The position numbers and the translations under genes were made by a program. Below the pieces are notes generated by a model that was given only the letters and a program-made list of their open reading frames with translations, was not told the DNA's origin and searched no databases. Of a stretch of 27,705 nucleotides of DNA, positions 6,337 to 14,757 are shown piece by piece (position 1 is the first letter of the stretch; every line of letters starts with the position of its first letter). The DNA comes from Bacteroidales bacterium (lineage in GTDB: Bacteria; Bacteroidota; Bacteroidia; Bacteroidales; FEN-979): contig JALNWE010000041.1 in the NCBI GenBank assembly GCA_023231065.1, positions 1 to 27,705 of the forward strand, read 5' to 3'.

Positions 6337-9300
6337 TTATTGAATAATTAATTTCTGACTTTTGGATTCGTTCGTGCTGGTGTCGATAACCTGTAACAGA
6401 TAGACACCGGGAGATAATAGGCTTTGATCAAATTGGTTTACAGCGGAAAGCGTTTGTTTTTCAAGGATGATATTTCCCAGGGGATCCAGGATCCGGACCA
6501 GCATTGATTTTTCAGTATTCAGGACCACTTTGAATTGTCCGTTGGTAGGGTTCGGGTAAATATGGAATCCTGTTGTTTTTTCTGGTTTGGAAATTCCGAC
6601 CCATCCGACATCAATATAATGGGTTTTTATCAGGGTATGATGACCGGCAATGTTCGATGCTGTCAGTTTTACATCATACAGGCCAAAGTCATGATAATAG
6701 ATCGGGGGTGGGTCCTGACCTGAGAATGTTGCCGGTGTCCCTCCTTCAAAAACCCACTCCCAGTTCGTGGTATTGGAGGAGGATGCATCGGTAAAAACTA
6801 CGGAATCATTCCGATGAATAGTTGTATCATCAGCATAGAAATCGGCGACCGGCGGGTAAGAGCACCCGGCTAAGGGGGATGCCCAGATGGTGTCGTTGGA
6901 TGCATTCACGGCTTGGAATTCAAGGGCATGACGCCAGTTGGCAGGATCGGTATTATCGCTGTTTGGATCGCACAGTTCCAGTGAAGGTCCATGTCCGTTA
7001 GCCAAAGGATCCCAGGGCAGATCGGGCAGGTAATATACCGAATCGACCACGAAACCGAAATTATCCCGGATCACGATGGCTTCACCATCATTGCTCAGGG
7101 AGCCATCGGTCCATTGCATGGATCCCACGTTAAAAGTATTCTGAATGGCGGTGGAATTCTTTGCGATAAGTTGATATTGACCGGGATTTAAGACCTTTTC
7201 AGGAAAAACATAAGTAAAACCTTTATCAAAATAGAAATTCTCCAGATCCCATGCTGTGGTATCGTTGTTATAAATTTCCACAAATTCCAGTGAATCCGTA
7301 TTGCTTTCAGGAGGGTTATACATGATTTCGGTGATCACAATGTTGGCATTGGTGGGTTCCGGTTGGCTGAGGACTGTGATGTATCCAGGCCGGCATAATG
7401 TATTTTGACCATATTCATTATAGGCGATCAGACAAACCTCATAAACTCCCGCCTCCGGATAAACAATATCGGTAGGGTTCATTTGGGTTGAAGTTGATGG
7501 GACCCCGCCTTCAAAGGTCCAATACCAGGTGGTTGGACAATAAAGGCTGGCATCAAAGAAATCGATAGAATCCCCTGCCATGATGGTGGTCACATTGGCC
7601 GAAAAATTGGTCAGTGGCGCAACTGGTTCGCATAAAGTAGTAAAGCTTAGGTCTGTCCCGTATGCCGTACCGGTCTGGTTTGTTGCATAAGCTCTCACAT
7701 GATACGTCATTTGAGGCGTAAGACCGGTCAGGTTGCTGAAGAACACACCGGTCGTTCCGGATTCCGTTGTATGGTTATCTTCCAGGGTGGGATTGGCCGA
7801 TGTTGACCAGCATACCCCGCGGGCGGTGATAGCGCCACCGCCATCATAAGTTACATCGCCTTCGCAAACGGCCGAATTATGGGTGATATCCGTCACGGCA
7901 ACCGTGGTAACTTCCGGTAAATAAATCGTCGTTGTCACGAAAGAGAGATCTTCCCCGTAAGCCGTACCTCCCAGGTTGGTGGCATAAGCCCTGACATGAT
8001 AGGTCGTTTGCGGATCTAATCCGGTCAGGTAACTGTAAAATTCGCCTAATGTTCCCTGTTCCGTAGTATGATTATCTTCCAGGGTAGGGTTCTCCAGGTG
8101 CGACCAGCATACGCCGCGGGCGGTAATCACCGAGCCTCCATCGCCGGTAACATTTCCCTGGCAGGTTGCGGTGGTGGGTGTTACATCCATCACCCCGACT
8201 GTTATAACAGTGGGCAGCGGGTATGAACATCCTGCCAGGGGTGATGCCCAGATGGAATCATTTTCAAAGTTGACAGCCTGGAATTCAATGGCGTGACGCC
8301 AGTTGGCCGGATCGGTATTGTCCGAACCCGGATCACACAATTCAAGGGAAGGGCCCCGTCCGTTGGCAAGGGTATCCCAGGGCAAATTCGGACCGTAAAA
8401 GACAGAATCCACCACAAAACCATTATTATCAATAATTACGATCGGTTCCCCTGAATTGCTTAAGGCGCCTTCGGCCCATTGTAAAGAGGGAACATGAAGG
8501 GTGGTCCGGATCGCTGCCGAATCTTTTGCAACCAGCAGGAAAGCTCCCGGTTCAAGGGAATAATCAGGGAAGGTATAAACTACCCCTCTGCTGAACGAAA
8601 AATTATTCAGGTTCCAGACAACCTGATCGTTGTTGAACAATTCAATAAATTCCAGGGAATCATTACCGGATTCGGGGGGATTGTACATGATCTCAGTCAT
8701 GACGATCGGGGCATTGGTTGGTCCTAATACCGTAATGTAATTTTCTTTACAGTTGACGGAATTGCCATAATCGTTGGCTGCTGTCAGGCAAACCGTATAC
8801 ATACCTGCTGTATTATACTGTATTGGCGGCGGGGTTTGCCCGGAAAAAGATTCCGGTGTGCCGCCCGCGAAGGTCCATTCCCAACCGGTTGGACAATTGG
8901 TGGAAGCATCGGTAAACTGTACGGATTCTCCGATTCTTACCAGGGTGACATTGGCTGAAAAATCTGCAATTGGAGCAACAGGCTCACAAAGAGTAATAAA
9001 AGAGGCAACATCACCGTAACCGGTACCCAGGTCAGTGGTGGCATACGCTTTTACGTAATAGGCAGTATTCGGGTTCAACCCGGTCATGGTACTGGTAAAC
9101 TCACCCGTGGCCCCGGCTTCCGTGGTGTGCGGGTCATTGATGGTGGGATTGGACGATGTGGAATAACAAAGCCCGCGGGCCAGGATCGGGGATCCTCCAT
9201 CATCAATAACATTGCCACCTCCCGTAGCAGAGTTAAAGGTTATATCTGTAAAGGAGGGATTGGTCGCGACCTCCGGAATATTAAAGGAAGGGATTCCCAT

Positions 9301-10638
9301 AACCAGGATATCATCTACCTCCCAGGTGGATGATTCCGTGTCCGTACTGGTGAATTTAAAGGCTACATGCACATTGCTGCCTGTAAACGCCGAAATATCC
9401 ACGTTGCCGGAAGAGGTCCAGGCCCAACCGCCAGTGGAAAGGGTTGCCGTCAATGGGGCCCAGGTAAATTCGTTGGGATCGCTGACCCCGTTCCAGTCGG
9501 TTGATATCAACGCTTCAAGCTGTGGGCCGGTGTAGTTCTTGGCAGTTTTGAAAGTCAGTACCCCGCCGGTGATATGGCTGAGATCCATTGAAGGAGAAAA
9601 AAGCCACATTTCGGTCATGTGCGAGGAACCGGTAAAATACCCGCTGGCTTTGGCACAGGGAGTGCTTCCCACCCCATGGGTCAGATCGATAATCCATGCC
9701 GTATCGCCCACTACGCTCATGTGGTTCCAGGTCCCGAAAGTTCCATCGTTAAAGTTTTCGGAATTAATAACCATGATGTTGGGTGTTGTTGCGGCAGCGC
9801 TGGGAGGTTCGCCATCGGTTTTATAGTTGATGTCGCTCCCGGCATTGGTGTAAGGGAAAATTTTAAAGAAATATTGTTTGTTCGAAGGGAGATTGTTAAA
9901 CTGATATCCCTGTACACCCGGGAAGATATTCATGGCTGCCTGTCCGTCGGCAAGATCCGGATCATCGGGCGTCGGGATACCATCAACCGGAAGCTGGATA
10001 TTATCGTATTCGCTGGCTAACAGCAGGTATTTGGATGGAAGTTGCCCTCCCGTGGCATCGATCCAGGTTAGCTGGATGGAATAAGGGAACGGAGCGGCAG
10101 TAAATGCCGTGGGATAATTGGTTGGTTCCGGCAAAGGAGCGGAACTGTAAGCGGTCCAGGTAACGTTGTCGATGCAGATCTGACCTGATGAGGTTGATTG
10201 TTGCTTGAAATCAAGGATGAATTCACCCGAAACGTTGACGGTTATGGCGCCTGTATTTTTCACGATACCTTGTTCCCCGGTCGTTACAGCCGTATATACC
10301 AAAGCCCCATTTACAAAAACATCCATGGAAACATTGCTCGAAAATACCTGTTTATAATCAAAACTCAGGGCGCCACAACCATTTAAAAGAGCGCCCGATT
10401 TAACTTCCGCGGTCGGAGTTCTGTTTTTTCCCAGTGTGGGAGAAGGGGCCACAATAACCGAGTCGCCACGGGATTGGAAATACGACCAGGTGGATCCATC
10501 CTGCCCCGTAAATGTACCGTCATGATAAGCATTTCCCGTTTCCGGGTAATTATCGAAGTTTTCCAGTCCCTGTCCCATAATTGCCGATACAGCAAAAAGC
10601 AGTGGCAGCATTATTAAAATCCTGTATTTTTTAATCAT
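6337..10638 (-). CDS. Large T9SS-secreted multidomain protein with Fn3, PKD and lamin-tail domains
   Basis: A 1433-aa protein. I start it at ATG 10638-10636 (MIKKYRIL), two codons after a TTG, because a signal peptide follows (cleavage near MGQ, residue 23). The order I read is: N-terminal module 24-165; Fn3-like 173-287; choice-of-anchor J-like 288-449; Fn3-like 454-550; PKD 556-638; lamin-tail domain (LTD) 643-806; two Fn3-like domains 809-1002; PKD 1008-1090; second LTD 1097-1261; PKD 1262-1343; T9SS sorting domain about 1355-1433 (FHIYPNPTNGQFKV, GVYLLQV, QKLIIQ). PKD domains show GWEWTFAGGTP-type cores and LTDs start IVMTEIMYNPPES. LTDs often accompany secreted nucleases, but no nuclease motif is present. 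A surface binding or adhesion role is inferred. It is the first gene of a two-gene unit; I see no convincing promoter match upstream. Confidence 0.87.
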   Translation of the reverse strand: MIKKYRILIMLPLLFAVSAIMGQGLENFDNYPETGNAYHDGTFTGQDGSTWSYFQSRGDSVIVAPSPTLGKNRTPTAEVKSGALLNGCGALSFDYKQVFSSNVSMDVFVNGALVYTAVTTGEQGIVKNTGAITVNVSGEFILDFKQQSTSSGQICIDNVTWTAYSSAPLPEPTNYPTAFTAAPFPYSIQLTWIDATGGQLPSKYLLLASEYDNIQLPVDGIPTPDDPDLADGQAAMNIFPGVQGYQFNNLPSNKQYFFKIFPYTNAGSDINYKTDGEPPSAAATTPNIMVINSENFNDGTFGTWNHMSVVGDTAWIIDLTHGVGSTPCAKASGYFTGSSHMTEMWLFSPSMDLSHITGGVLTFKTAKNYTGPQLEALISTDWNGVSDPNEFTWAPLTATLSTGGWAWTSSGNVDISAFTGSNVHVAFKFTSTDTESSTWEVDDILVMGIPSFNIPEVATNPSFTDITFNSATGGGNVIDDGGSPILARGLCYSTSSNPTINDPHTTEAGATGEFTSTMTGLNPNTAYYVKAYATTDLGTGYGDVASFITLCEPVAPIADFSANVTLVRIGESVQFTDASTNCPTGWEWTFAGGTPESFSGQTPPPIQYNTAGMYTVCLTAANDYGNSVNCKENYITVLGPTNAPIVMTEIMYNPPESGNDSLEFIELFNNDQVVWNLNNFSFSRGVVYTFPDYSLEPGAFLLVAKDSAAIRTTLHVPSLQWAEGALSNSGEPIVIIDNNGFVVDSVFYGPNLPWDTLANGRGPSLELCDPGSDNTDPANWRHAIEFQAVNFENDSIWASPLAGCSYPLPTVITVGVMDVTPTTATCQGNVTGDGGSVITARGVCWSHLENPTLEDNHTTEQGTLGEFYSYLTGLDPQTTYHVRAYATNLGGTAYGEDLSFVTTTIYLPEVTTVAVTDITHNSAVCEGDVTYDGGGAITARGVCWSTSANPTLEDNHTTESGTTGVFFSNLTGLTPQMTYHVRAYATNQTGTAYGTDLSFTTLCEPVAPLTNFSANVTTIMAGDSIDFFDASLYCPTTWYWTFEGGVPSTSTQMNPTDIVYPEAGVYEVCLIAYNEYGQNTLCRPGYITVLSQPEPTNANIVITEIMYNPPESNTDSLEFVEIYNNDTTAWDLENFYFDKGFTYVFPEKVLNPGQYQLIAKNSTAIQNTFNVGSMQWTDGSLSNDGEAIVIRDNFGFVVDSVYYLPDLPWDPLANGHGPSLELCDPNSDNTDPANWRHALEFQAVNASNDTIWASPLAGCSYPPVADFYADDTTIHRNDSVVFTDASSSNTTNWEWVFEGGTPATFSGQDPPPIYYHDFGLYDVKLTASNIAGHHTLIKTHYIDVGWVGISKPEKTTGFHIYPNPTNGQFKVVLNTEKSMLVRILDPLGNIILEKQTLSAVNQFDQSLLSPGVYLLQVIDTSTNESKSQKLIIQ
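6856..7350 (-). repeat. Second lamin-tail module copy in the 1433-aa gene
   Basis: Encodes residues 1097-1261. It closely matches residues 643-806, sharing TEIMYNPPES, NGHGPSLELCDP/NGRGPSLELCDP, SDNTDPANWRHA and the tail WASPLAGCSYP. Confidence 0.8.
8221..8712 (-). repeat. First lamin-tail module copy in the 1433-aa gene
   Basis: Encodes residues 643-806, partner of 6856-7350. The flanking PKD and Fn3-like domains are duplicated as well, so the protein grew by copying a [Fn3-PKD-LTD] cassette. Confidence 0.8.
10144..10569 (-). repeat. Near-identical N-terminal module, copy in the 1433-aa gene
   Basis: Encodes residues 24-165 of the 1433-aa protein, partner of 5826-6251 in direct orientation about 4.3 kb away. 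Confidence 0.85.
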
Positions 10639-10760
10639 AAACAATTTTTTAAATGGCTATTATATTGAATTACTGACAATTGAAAAACATATAATATTTG
10701 AGATACAAATATGGTAATATTTTTCATTTTTCTCACAGGGTTTTATCAATAATTAACAAA

Positions 10761-10794
10761 AAAAGGGAAGGAAATCAAACTTTCCTCCCCTTTT
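10761..10794 (-). terminator. Terminator of dnaK
   Basis: A 14-bp stem with one mismatch (10761-10774 with 10781-10794) and a 6-nt loop. On the minus strand it is followed by TTTTTTTGTTAATT. It lies about 20 nt after the dnaK stop codon. Confidence 0.85.
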
Positions 10795-10815
10795 CAGGAT
10801 TAAGCAGTCAAGCAA

Positions 10816-12735
10816 TTATTTATCTTTTACCTCTTCAAAATCCACATCGGTCACATCGTCACTACCTCCGGTTTTTGAATTTCCGGGATCGGATTGTTGT
10901 TCCTGTTGCGGGCCCTGTTGCGGACCAGCCTGGGAGGCATTCTTGTACATCTCTTCGCTAGCCGTCTGCCAGATGGCATTCAGGTTGGCCATGGCGCGAT
11001 CGATGCCCGGCAGGTCATGATTTTTATGAACTGTCTTCAACTCTTCCACTGCCTTTTCAATGCTGCCTTTTTTATCAGCAGGCAGTTTATCGCCATATTC
11101 TTTCAGTTGTTTTTCGGTCTGGAAAATCAGACTGTCAGCCTGGTTCAGTTTATCAATATCTTCCTTCATCTTCTTATCGGCCTCAGCATTGGCTTGGGCT
11201 TCTTCGCGCATACGCCGGATTTCGGATTCAGAAATCCCTGAAGATGCTTCAATCCTGATTTGCTGCGATTTGCCGGTAGCTTTATCTTTGGCGGTTACAT
11301 GAAGGATACCGTTGGCATCGATATCGAAAGTAACTTCGATTTGAGGAATACCACGAGGTGCAGGTGGGATACCATCAAGGTGGAATCGCCCGATGCTTTT
11401 GTTCTGGTTAGCCATGGGCCGTTCACCTTGCAAAATATGGATCTCTACCGAGGTCTGACTATCGGCTGCCGTTGAAAACACTTCTGACTTTTTGGTCGGA
11501 ATGGTGGTATTCGATTCAATTAGCCTTGTCATGACCCCGCCCAGGGTTTCGATACCCAGTGATAATGGGGTAACATCCAGCAGCAGGACATCTTTTACTT
11601 CTCCGGTTAATACCCCTCCCTGGATGGCAGCGCCAATGGCGACGACCTCATCCGGGTTGACCCCTTTGGAAGGTTCTTTTCCGAACAACTCACGGACAAT
11701 TGCCTGAACGGCAGGAATACGCGTGGATCCTCCCACCAGGATGACTTCATCAACATCAGAAGCTTTTAATCCGGCATCCTGTAATGCCTGACGGCATGGA
11801 GGAATGGTCGATTGCATCAGGTTGTCGATCAGTTGTTCAAATTTTGCGCGGGTCAGTTTTTTTACCAGGTGCTTGGGAACTCCGTCAACCGGCATGATAT
11901 AAGGAAGGTTGATCTCGGTTTCCATGGAACTGGATAATTCGATCTTCGCTTTTTCAGCAGCCTCTTTCAGCCGTTGTAAAGCCATGGGATCTTTACGGAG
12001 GTCGAGCCCTTCGTCTTTCTGGAACTCGTCGGCCAGCCAATCAATGACGAGGTGGTCAAAATCATCGCCTCCAAGATGGGTATTCCCGTTGGTTGATTTC
12101 ACTTCAAAAACCCCTTCCCCCAATTCAAGGATGGAAATATCAAAAGTGCCACCACCAAGGTCATACACGGCAACCTTAATATCCTTGTGTTTCTTGTCAA
12201 GTCCATAGGCCAGGGCAGCAGCCGTTGGCTCATTGATAATACGTTTTACAGTCAGGCCCGCGATTTCGCCGGCTTCTTTCGTTGCCTGACGTTGTGAATC
12301 GCTGAAATAGGCAGGAACGGTAATGACCGCTTCCTTGACCTCTGTCCCTAAGTAATCTTCGGCTGTTTTCTTCATTTTCTGAAGGACCATGGCCGAAATT
12401 TCCTGCGGGGAATATAATTTTCCATAGATATTTACCCGTGGCGTGTTGTTGTCACCTTTCGTGACCTGATAGGGCATCCGTTGAATTTCTTTCTGTACCT
12501 GATCCCAGGTTTCGCCCATGAACCGTTTGATGGAAGAGACAGTGTTTTTAGGGTTGGTGATAGCCTGACGTTTTGCCGGATCACCTACCTTGCGTTCTCC
12601 ATTATCTGTAAATCCGACAATGGATGGAGTCGTACGCCTACCCTCGCTGTTGGGGATCACAACCGGTTCATTTCCTTCCATAACGGCTACGCACGAGTTG
12701 GTAGTTCCAAGATCAATACCAATAATTTTTCCCAT
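10816..12735 (-). CDS. dnaK: Chaperone DnaK (Hsp70)
   Basis: A 639-aa Hsp70, the usual length. The ATPase domain (about 1-380) shows the phosphate-1 motif IIGIDLGTTNSCVAV at the N-terminus, INEPTAAALAYG near 167, the phosphate-2 motif YDLGGGTFDISIL near 191 and the adenosine motif EVILVGGSTRIP. The interdomain linker is DVLLLDVTPLSLGIET near 388, followed by the peptide-binding domain and a helical lid, then a Q/G-rich tail ending DVDFEEVKDK. It folds and protects cytosolic proteins in an ATP cycle with DnaJ and GrpE, neither of which is encoded here. An AGGAGA ribosome binding site (12743-12748 on the minus strand) stands 7 nt before the ATG. No CIRCE operator is visible, so HrcA control at this site is unlikely. 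A terminator follows, so it is probably monocistronic. Confidence 0.98.
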   Translation of the reverse strand: MGKIIGIDLGTTNSCVAVMEGNEPVVIPNSEGRRTTPSIVGFTDNGERKVGDPAKRQAITNPKNTVSSIKRFMGETWDQVQKEIQRMPYQVTKGDNNTPRVNIYGKLYSPQEISAMVLQKMKKTAEDYLGTEVKEAVITVPAYFSDSQRQATKEAGEIAGLTVKRIINEPTAAALAYGLDKKHKDIKVAVYDLGGGTFDISILELGEGVFEVKSTNGNTHLGGDDFDHLVIDWLADEFQKDEGLDLRKDPMALQRLKEAAEKAKIELSSSMETEINLPYIMPVDGVPKHLVKKLTRAKFEQLIDNLMQSTIPPCRQALQDAGLKASDVDEVILVGGSTRIPAVQAIVRELFGKEPSKGVNPDEVVAIGAAIQGGVLTGEVKDVLLLDVTPLSLGIETLGGVMTRLIESNTTIPTKKSEVFSTAADSQTSVEIHILQGERPMANQNKSIGRFHLDGIPPAPRGIPQIEVTFDIDANGILHVTAKDKATGKSQQIRIEASSGISESEIRRMREEAQANAEADKKMKEDIDKLNQADSLIFQTEKQLKEYGDKLPADKKGSIEKAVEELKTVHKNHDLPGIDRAMANLNAIWQTASEEMYKNASQAGPQQGPQQEQQSDPGNSKTGGSDDVTDVDFEEVKDK

Positions 12736-12802
12736 TTTAAAATCTCCTATTAAATAAACTAAGAATTTTCAGAATTTGCTGCCATTAAGTCAATCACCGT
12801 GC

Positions 12803-12834
12803 CAAAATCATTTTTTTGACAGCAGGGTGACAAA
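12803..12834 (-). promoter_or_regulatory. Possible dnaK promoter
   Basis: On the minus strand TTTG (12834-12831) is followed after 20 nt by TGATTTTG (12810-12803), which matches TAnnTTTG except for one base. The start would be near 12796, giving a leader of about 60 nt. This is a moderate match only. Confidence 0.4.
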
Positions 12835-12871
12835 AAGACAGAAACAGTAAAAAAGCAAAAAATGACCGGGA

Positions 12872-13858
12872 TCAGAAGCCCAGGTCCTTTGTGTGGCTGT
12901 TGACCTTCAGCTCGTTCACAGTGATGCTGCTAATGGAGAGAGAATCGGTGGGATTGATATACCGGGAAGAAAACAACCCTATTCCGTTTTCAATGTTTGA
13001 AAAAGAAGGTCTTTCCTGGATAATCGAAAGGGATGGTTCAGTAACTTCCATATAGGTAGCCAGGTCTGTCGCAGCTACGGTAAAGTAAAAAATCGCCCGG
13101 TATGCGCTCCGGGTAACCGTTTCGTCCACTGGAATTTTTGATCCCACAACCGCGTAAAATGCATCGCCCGGATAGTAATAGTCAAAAGGTAAAGTTTGGT
13201 TTTCAGTGGATTGTATGTTGTTGAAAACAAGCCAGTCAACATATTTCAGGGTCATGTTCTGGGGGTCGGTCTTCAGCGCTTCATGATAAAAGAAACGGAT
13301 CACAAGCTGGTACCGTTTCCCGTTTTCGGCAGGTTCCCATTTGACTTCAAAGTTTTGCCCCGGTGGAAAACTGGCAATGATCTGGGGACGGTTAATACTG
13401 AATGAATGGACCAGTTCGGTTTTTGAAGTGATCACTTTTCCTGTTTCCCTGTTTTTAATATACAGTTGATAGGAATAATTTTGATTCAACGGGGAGGTTG
13501 TAAAATACATTAACTGGTCGGGGTAATAGAAAATGGAATCGCCAGCCGTTTTATTGTGAATGGTTACCGTATCGCAAGGATAAGAATGCAGTAAAGTAGT
13601 CCCATCATATTCATCAAGCCGTACCTCCAGTTTGTTGGGGTAATTGCTGGAATCGGGGATCTGTGCAAACTGCATGGCATCCCCTGGGCCCAGGAACGCT
13701 TTAGTGATCTTTATATAAGTGGTATCGGCGCCCTGGTCGAGCAATCCATAAACTACTGTAATGTCCGTCCAGTCAGCATTGACAGTCAAATCCTTCTTAC
13801 AGGATATCAAGAAAAAACATAAGGTTGCTAACAGGATCAGTCCACGTGGTGTTCTCAT
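12872..13858 (-). CDS. DUF4249-like outer-membrane lipoprotein
   Basis: A 328-aa protein from ATG 13858 (MRTPRGLILLATLCFFLISC); nine extra codons upstream would spoil the signal peptide. The lipobox LISC with KKD after the cysteine marks a lipoprotein. The rest is beta-rich and shows features typical of DUF4249: an early ITVVYGLLDQGADTTYIKITKAFLG stretch (a proxy for the family's start), a central Ig-like part with FEVKWEPAENGKRYQL, and the late motif SNIENGIGLFSSR. Members are often encoded beside TonB-dependent receptors and are thought to be surface components of nutrient uptake; no such receptor is present here, so this copy is an orphan. It is divergent from panB and lies about 140 bp upstream of dnaK without a clear terminator between. 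Confidence 0.8.
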   Translation of the reverse strand: MRTPRGLILLATLCFFLISCKKDLTVNADWTDITVVYGLLDQGADTTYIKITKAFLGPGDAMQFAQIPDSSNYPNKLEVRLDEYDGTTLLHSYPCDTVTIHNKTAGDSIFYYPDQLMYFTTSPLNQNYSYQLYIKNRETGKVITSKTELVHSFSINRPQIIASFPPGQNFEVKWEPAENGKRYQLVIRFFYHEALKTDPQNMTLKYVDWLVFNNIQSTENQTLPFDYYYPGDAFYAVVGSKIPVDETVTRSAYRAIFYFTVAATDLATYMEVTEPSLSIIQERPSFSNIENGIGLFSSRYINPTDSLSISSITVNELKVNSHTKDLGF

Positions 13859-13882
13859 AGGCAATTGAGTGATGCAATGAGA

Positions 13883-13890
13883 CAAAAGTA
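13883..13890 (-). promoter_or_regulatory. -7 box for the DUF4249 gene
   Basis: The minus strand reads TACTTTTG, a full TAnnTTTG match, about 25 nt before ATG 13858. No convincing -33 TTTG is visible. Confidence 0.5.
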
Positions 13891-13903
13891 TATAAAAATA
13901 TTG

Positions 13904-13911
13904 TAGTTTTG
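13904..13911 (+). promoter_or_regulatory. -7 box for panB
   Basis: TAGTTTTG is a full TAnnTTTG match, 21 nt before the panB ATG. A -33 TTTG is not evident. It lies only 13 bp from the oppositely oriented -7 box of the DUF4249 gene, so the two promoters overlap. Confidence 0.5.
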
Positions 13912-13932
13912 CTATTTTAAAACAAGATAATT

Positions 13933-14757
13933 ATGACGGCTTCAATTTCTTTTCGTAATGTGTCAAAGGTCACAACCCATGTCCTTCAGGAAATGAAGTT
14001 AAAGGGTGAAAAAATTGCCATGCTGACTGCTTATGATTATTCTTTTGCGCGGATCCTGGATAGCACCGGCATCGATGTCATCCTGGTCGGCGATTCTGCT
14101 TCCAACGTGATGGCCGGTCACACTTCCACCCTGCCCATCACGCTCAATGAGATGATCTATCATGGCTCGTCTGTCATGCGGGCCGTAAAACGCGCCCTCG
14201 TGGTGGTGGACCTTCCGTTTGGCACATACCAGGGGAATTCGAAAGAGGCCTTGAATTCAGCCATCCGCATCATGAAAGAATGCGGGGCCGACGCCGTGAA
14301 ACTGGAAGGTGGCAAAGAGATCCTTGAATCGGTTGACCGCATCCTTTCAGCCGGGATCCCGGTGATGGGGCACCTGGGGCTAACCCCTCAATCCATCCAT
14401 AAATTCGGGACCTATGTGGTCCGTGCGACCGATAAAGAGGAAGCGGACAAACTGGTTGAAGATGCACACCTACTGGAAAAAGCAGGATGTTTTGCCGTCG
14501 TTCTGGAAAAGATCCCTGCCAAATTAGGGGAATTGGTCACGCGGGAATTGAAAATCCCTATCATCGGGATTGGAGCAGGCAGATACGTGGATGGCCAGGT
14601 TTTGGTTTTACACGATATGCTGGGTATCACACTTGAATTTTCTCCCCGTTTCCTTCGCCGTTATCATAATTTATCTGAAGAGATCCGCGGTTCGGTGAAC
14701 AGTTACATCAATGATGTAAAAACCCTCGATTTCCCCAATGAGAAAGAGCAATATTGA
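13933..14757 (+). CDS. panB: 3-methyl-2-oxobutanoate hydroxymethyltransferase (PanB)
   Basis: A 274-aa cytosolic enzyme that transfers a hydroxymethyl group from 5,10-methylene-tetrahydrofolate to alpha-ketoisovalerate to make ketopantoate, the first committed step to pantothenate and CoA. The sequence covers the whole TIM-barrel family: LTAYDYSFAR at 31, the metal-binding LVGDS (Asp54), GHTSTLPIT at 62, VVVDLPFGTYQ (Asp93), VKLEGG near 120, PVMGHLGLTPQS, a Glu in VVLEKIPA and PIIGIGAGRYVDGQVLVLHDMLG near 215. Length and motifs are normal. The stop codon overlaps the start of the pseudouridine synthase gene by 20 bp, so the two are co-transcribed. No panC, panD or panE lies in the window. Confidence 0.97.
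   Translation: MTASISFRNVSKVTTHVLQEMKLKGEKIAMLTAYDYSFARILDSTGIDVILVGDSASNVMAGHTSTLPITLNEMIYHGSSVMRAVKRALVVVDLPFGTYQGNSKEALNSAIRIMKECGADAVKLEGGKEILESVDRILSAGIPVMGHLGLTPQSIHKFGTYVVRATDKEEADKLVEDAHLLEKAGCFAVVLEKIPAKLGELVTRELKIPIIGIGAGRYVDGQVLVLHDMLGITLEFSPRFLRRYHNLSEEIRGSVNSYINDVKTLDFPNEKEQY

Noticed and set aside
6337..10638. Secreted nuclease linked to the lamin-tail domains
   Set aside because: I looked for endonuclease I, EEP or HNH motifs across the 1433 residues and found only repeat, PKD and sorting domains.
12813..12836. Terminator hairpin between the DUF4249 gene and dnaK
   Set aside because: Only a 6-bp A/T-rich outer stem plus a 2-bp inner stem with a mismatch; too weak to call, and it overlaps the possible dnaK -33 element.
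12736..12870. CIRCE operator (HrcA site) before dnaK
   Set aside because: No TTAGCACTC/GAGTGCTAA inverted repeat is present in the gap.
13859..13885. Nine-codon longer start of the DUF4249 lipoprotein
   Set aside because: It places polar and His/Cys residues ahead of the signal peptide and would overlap the predicted -7 box.
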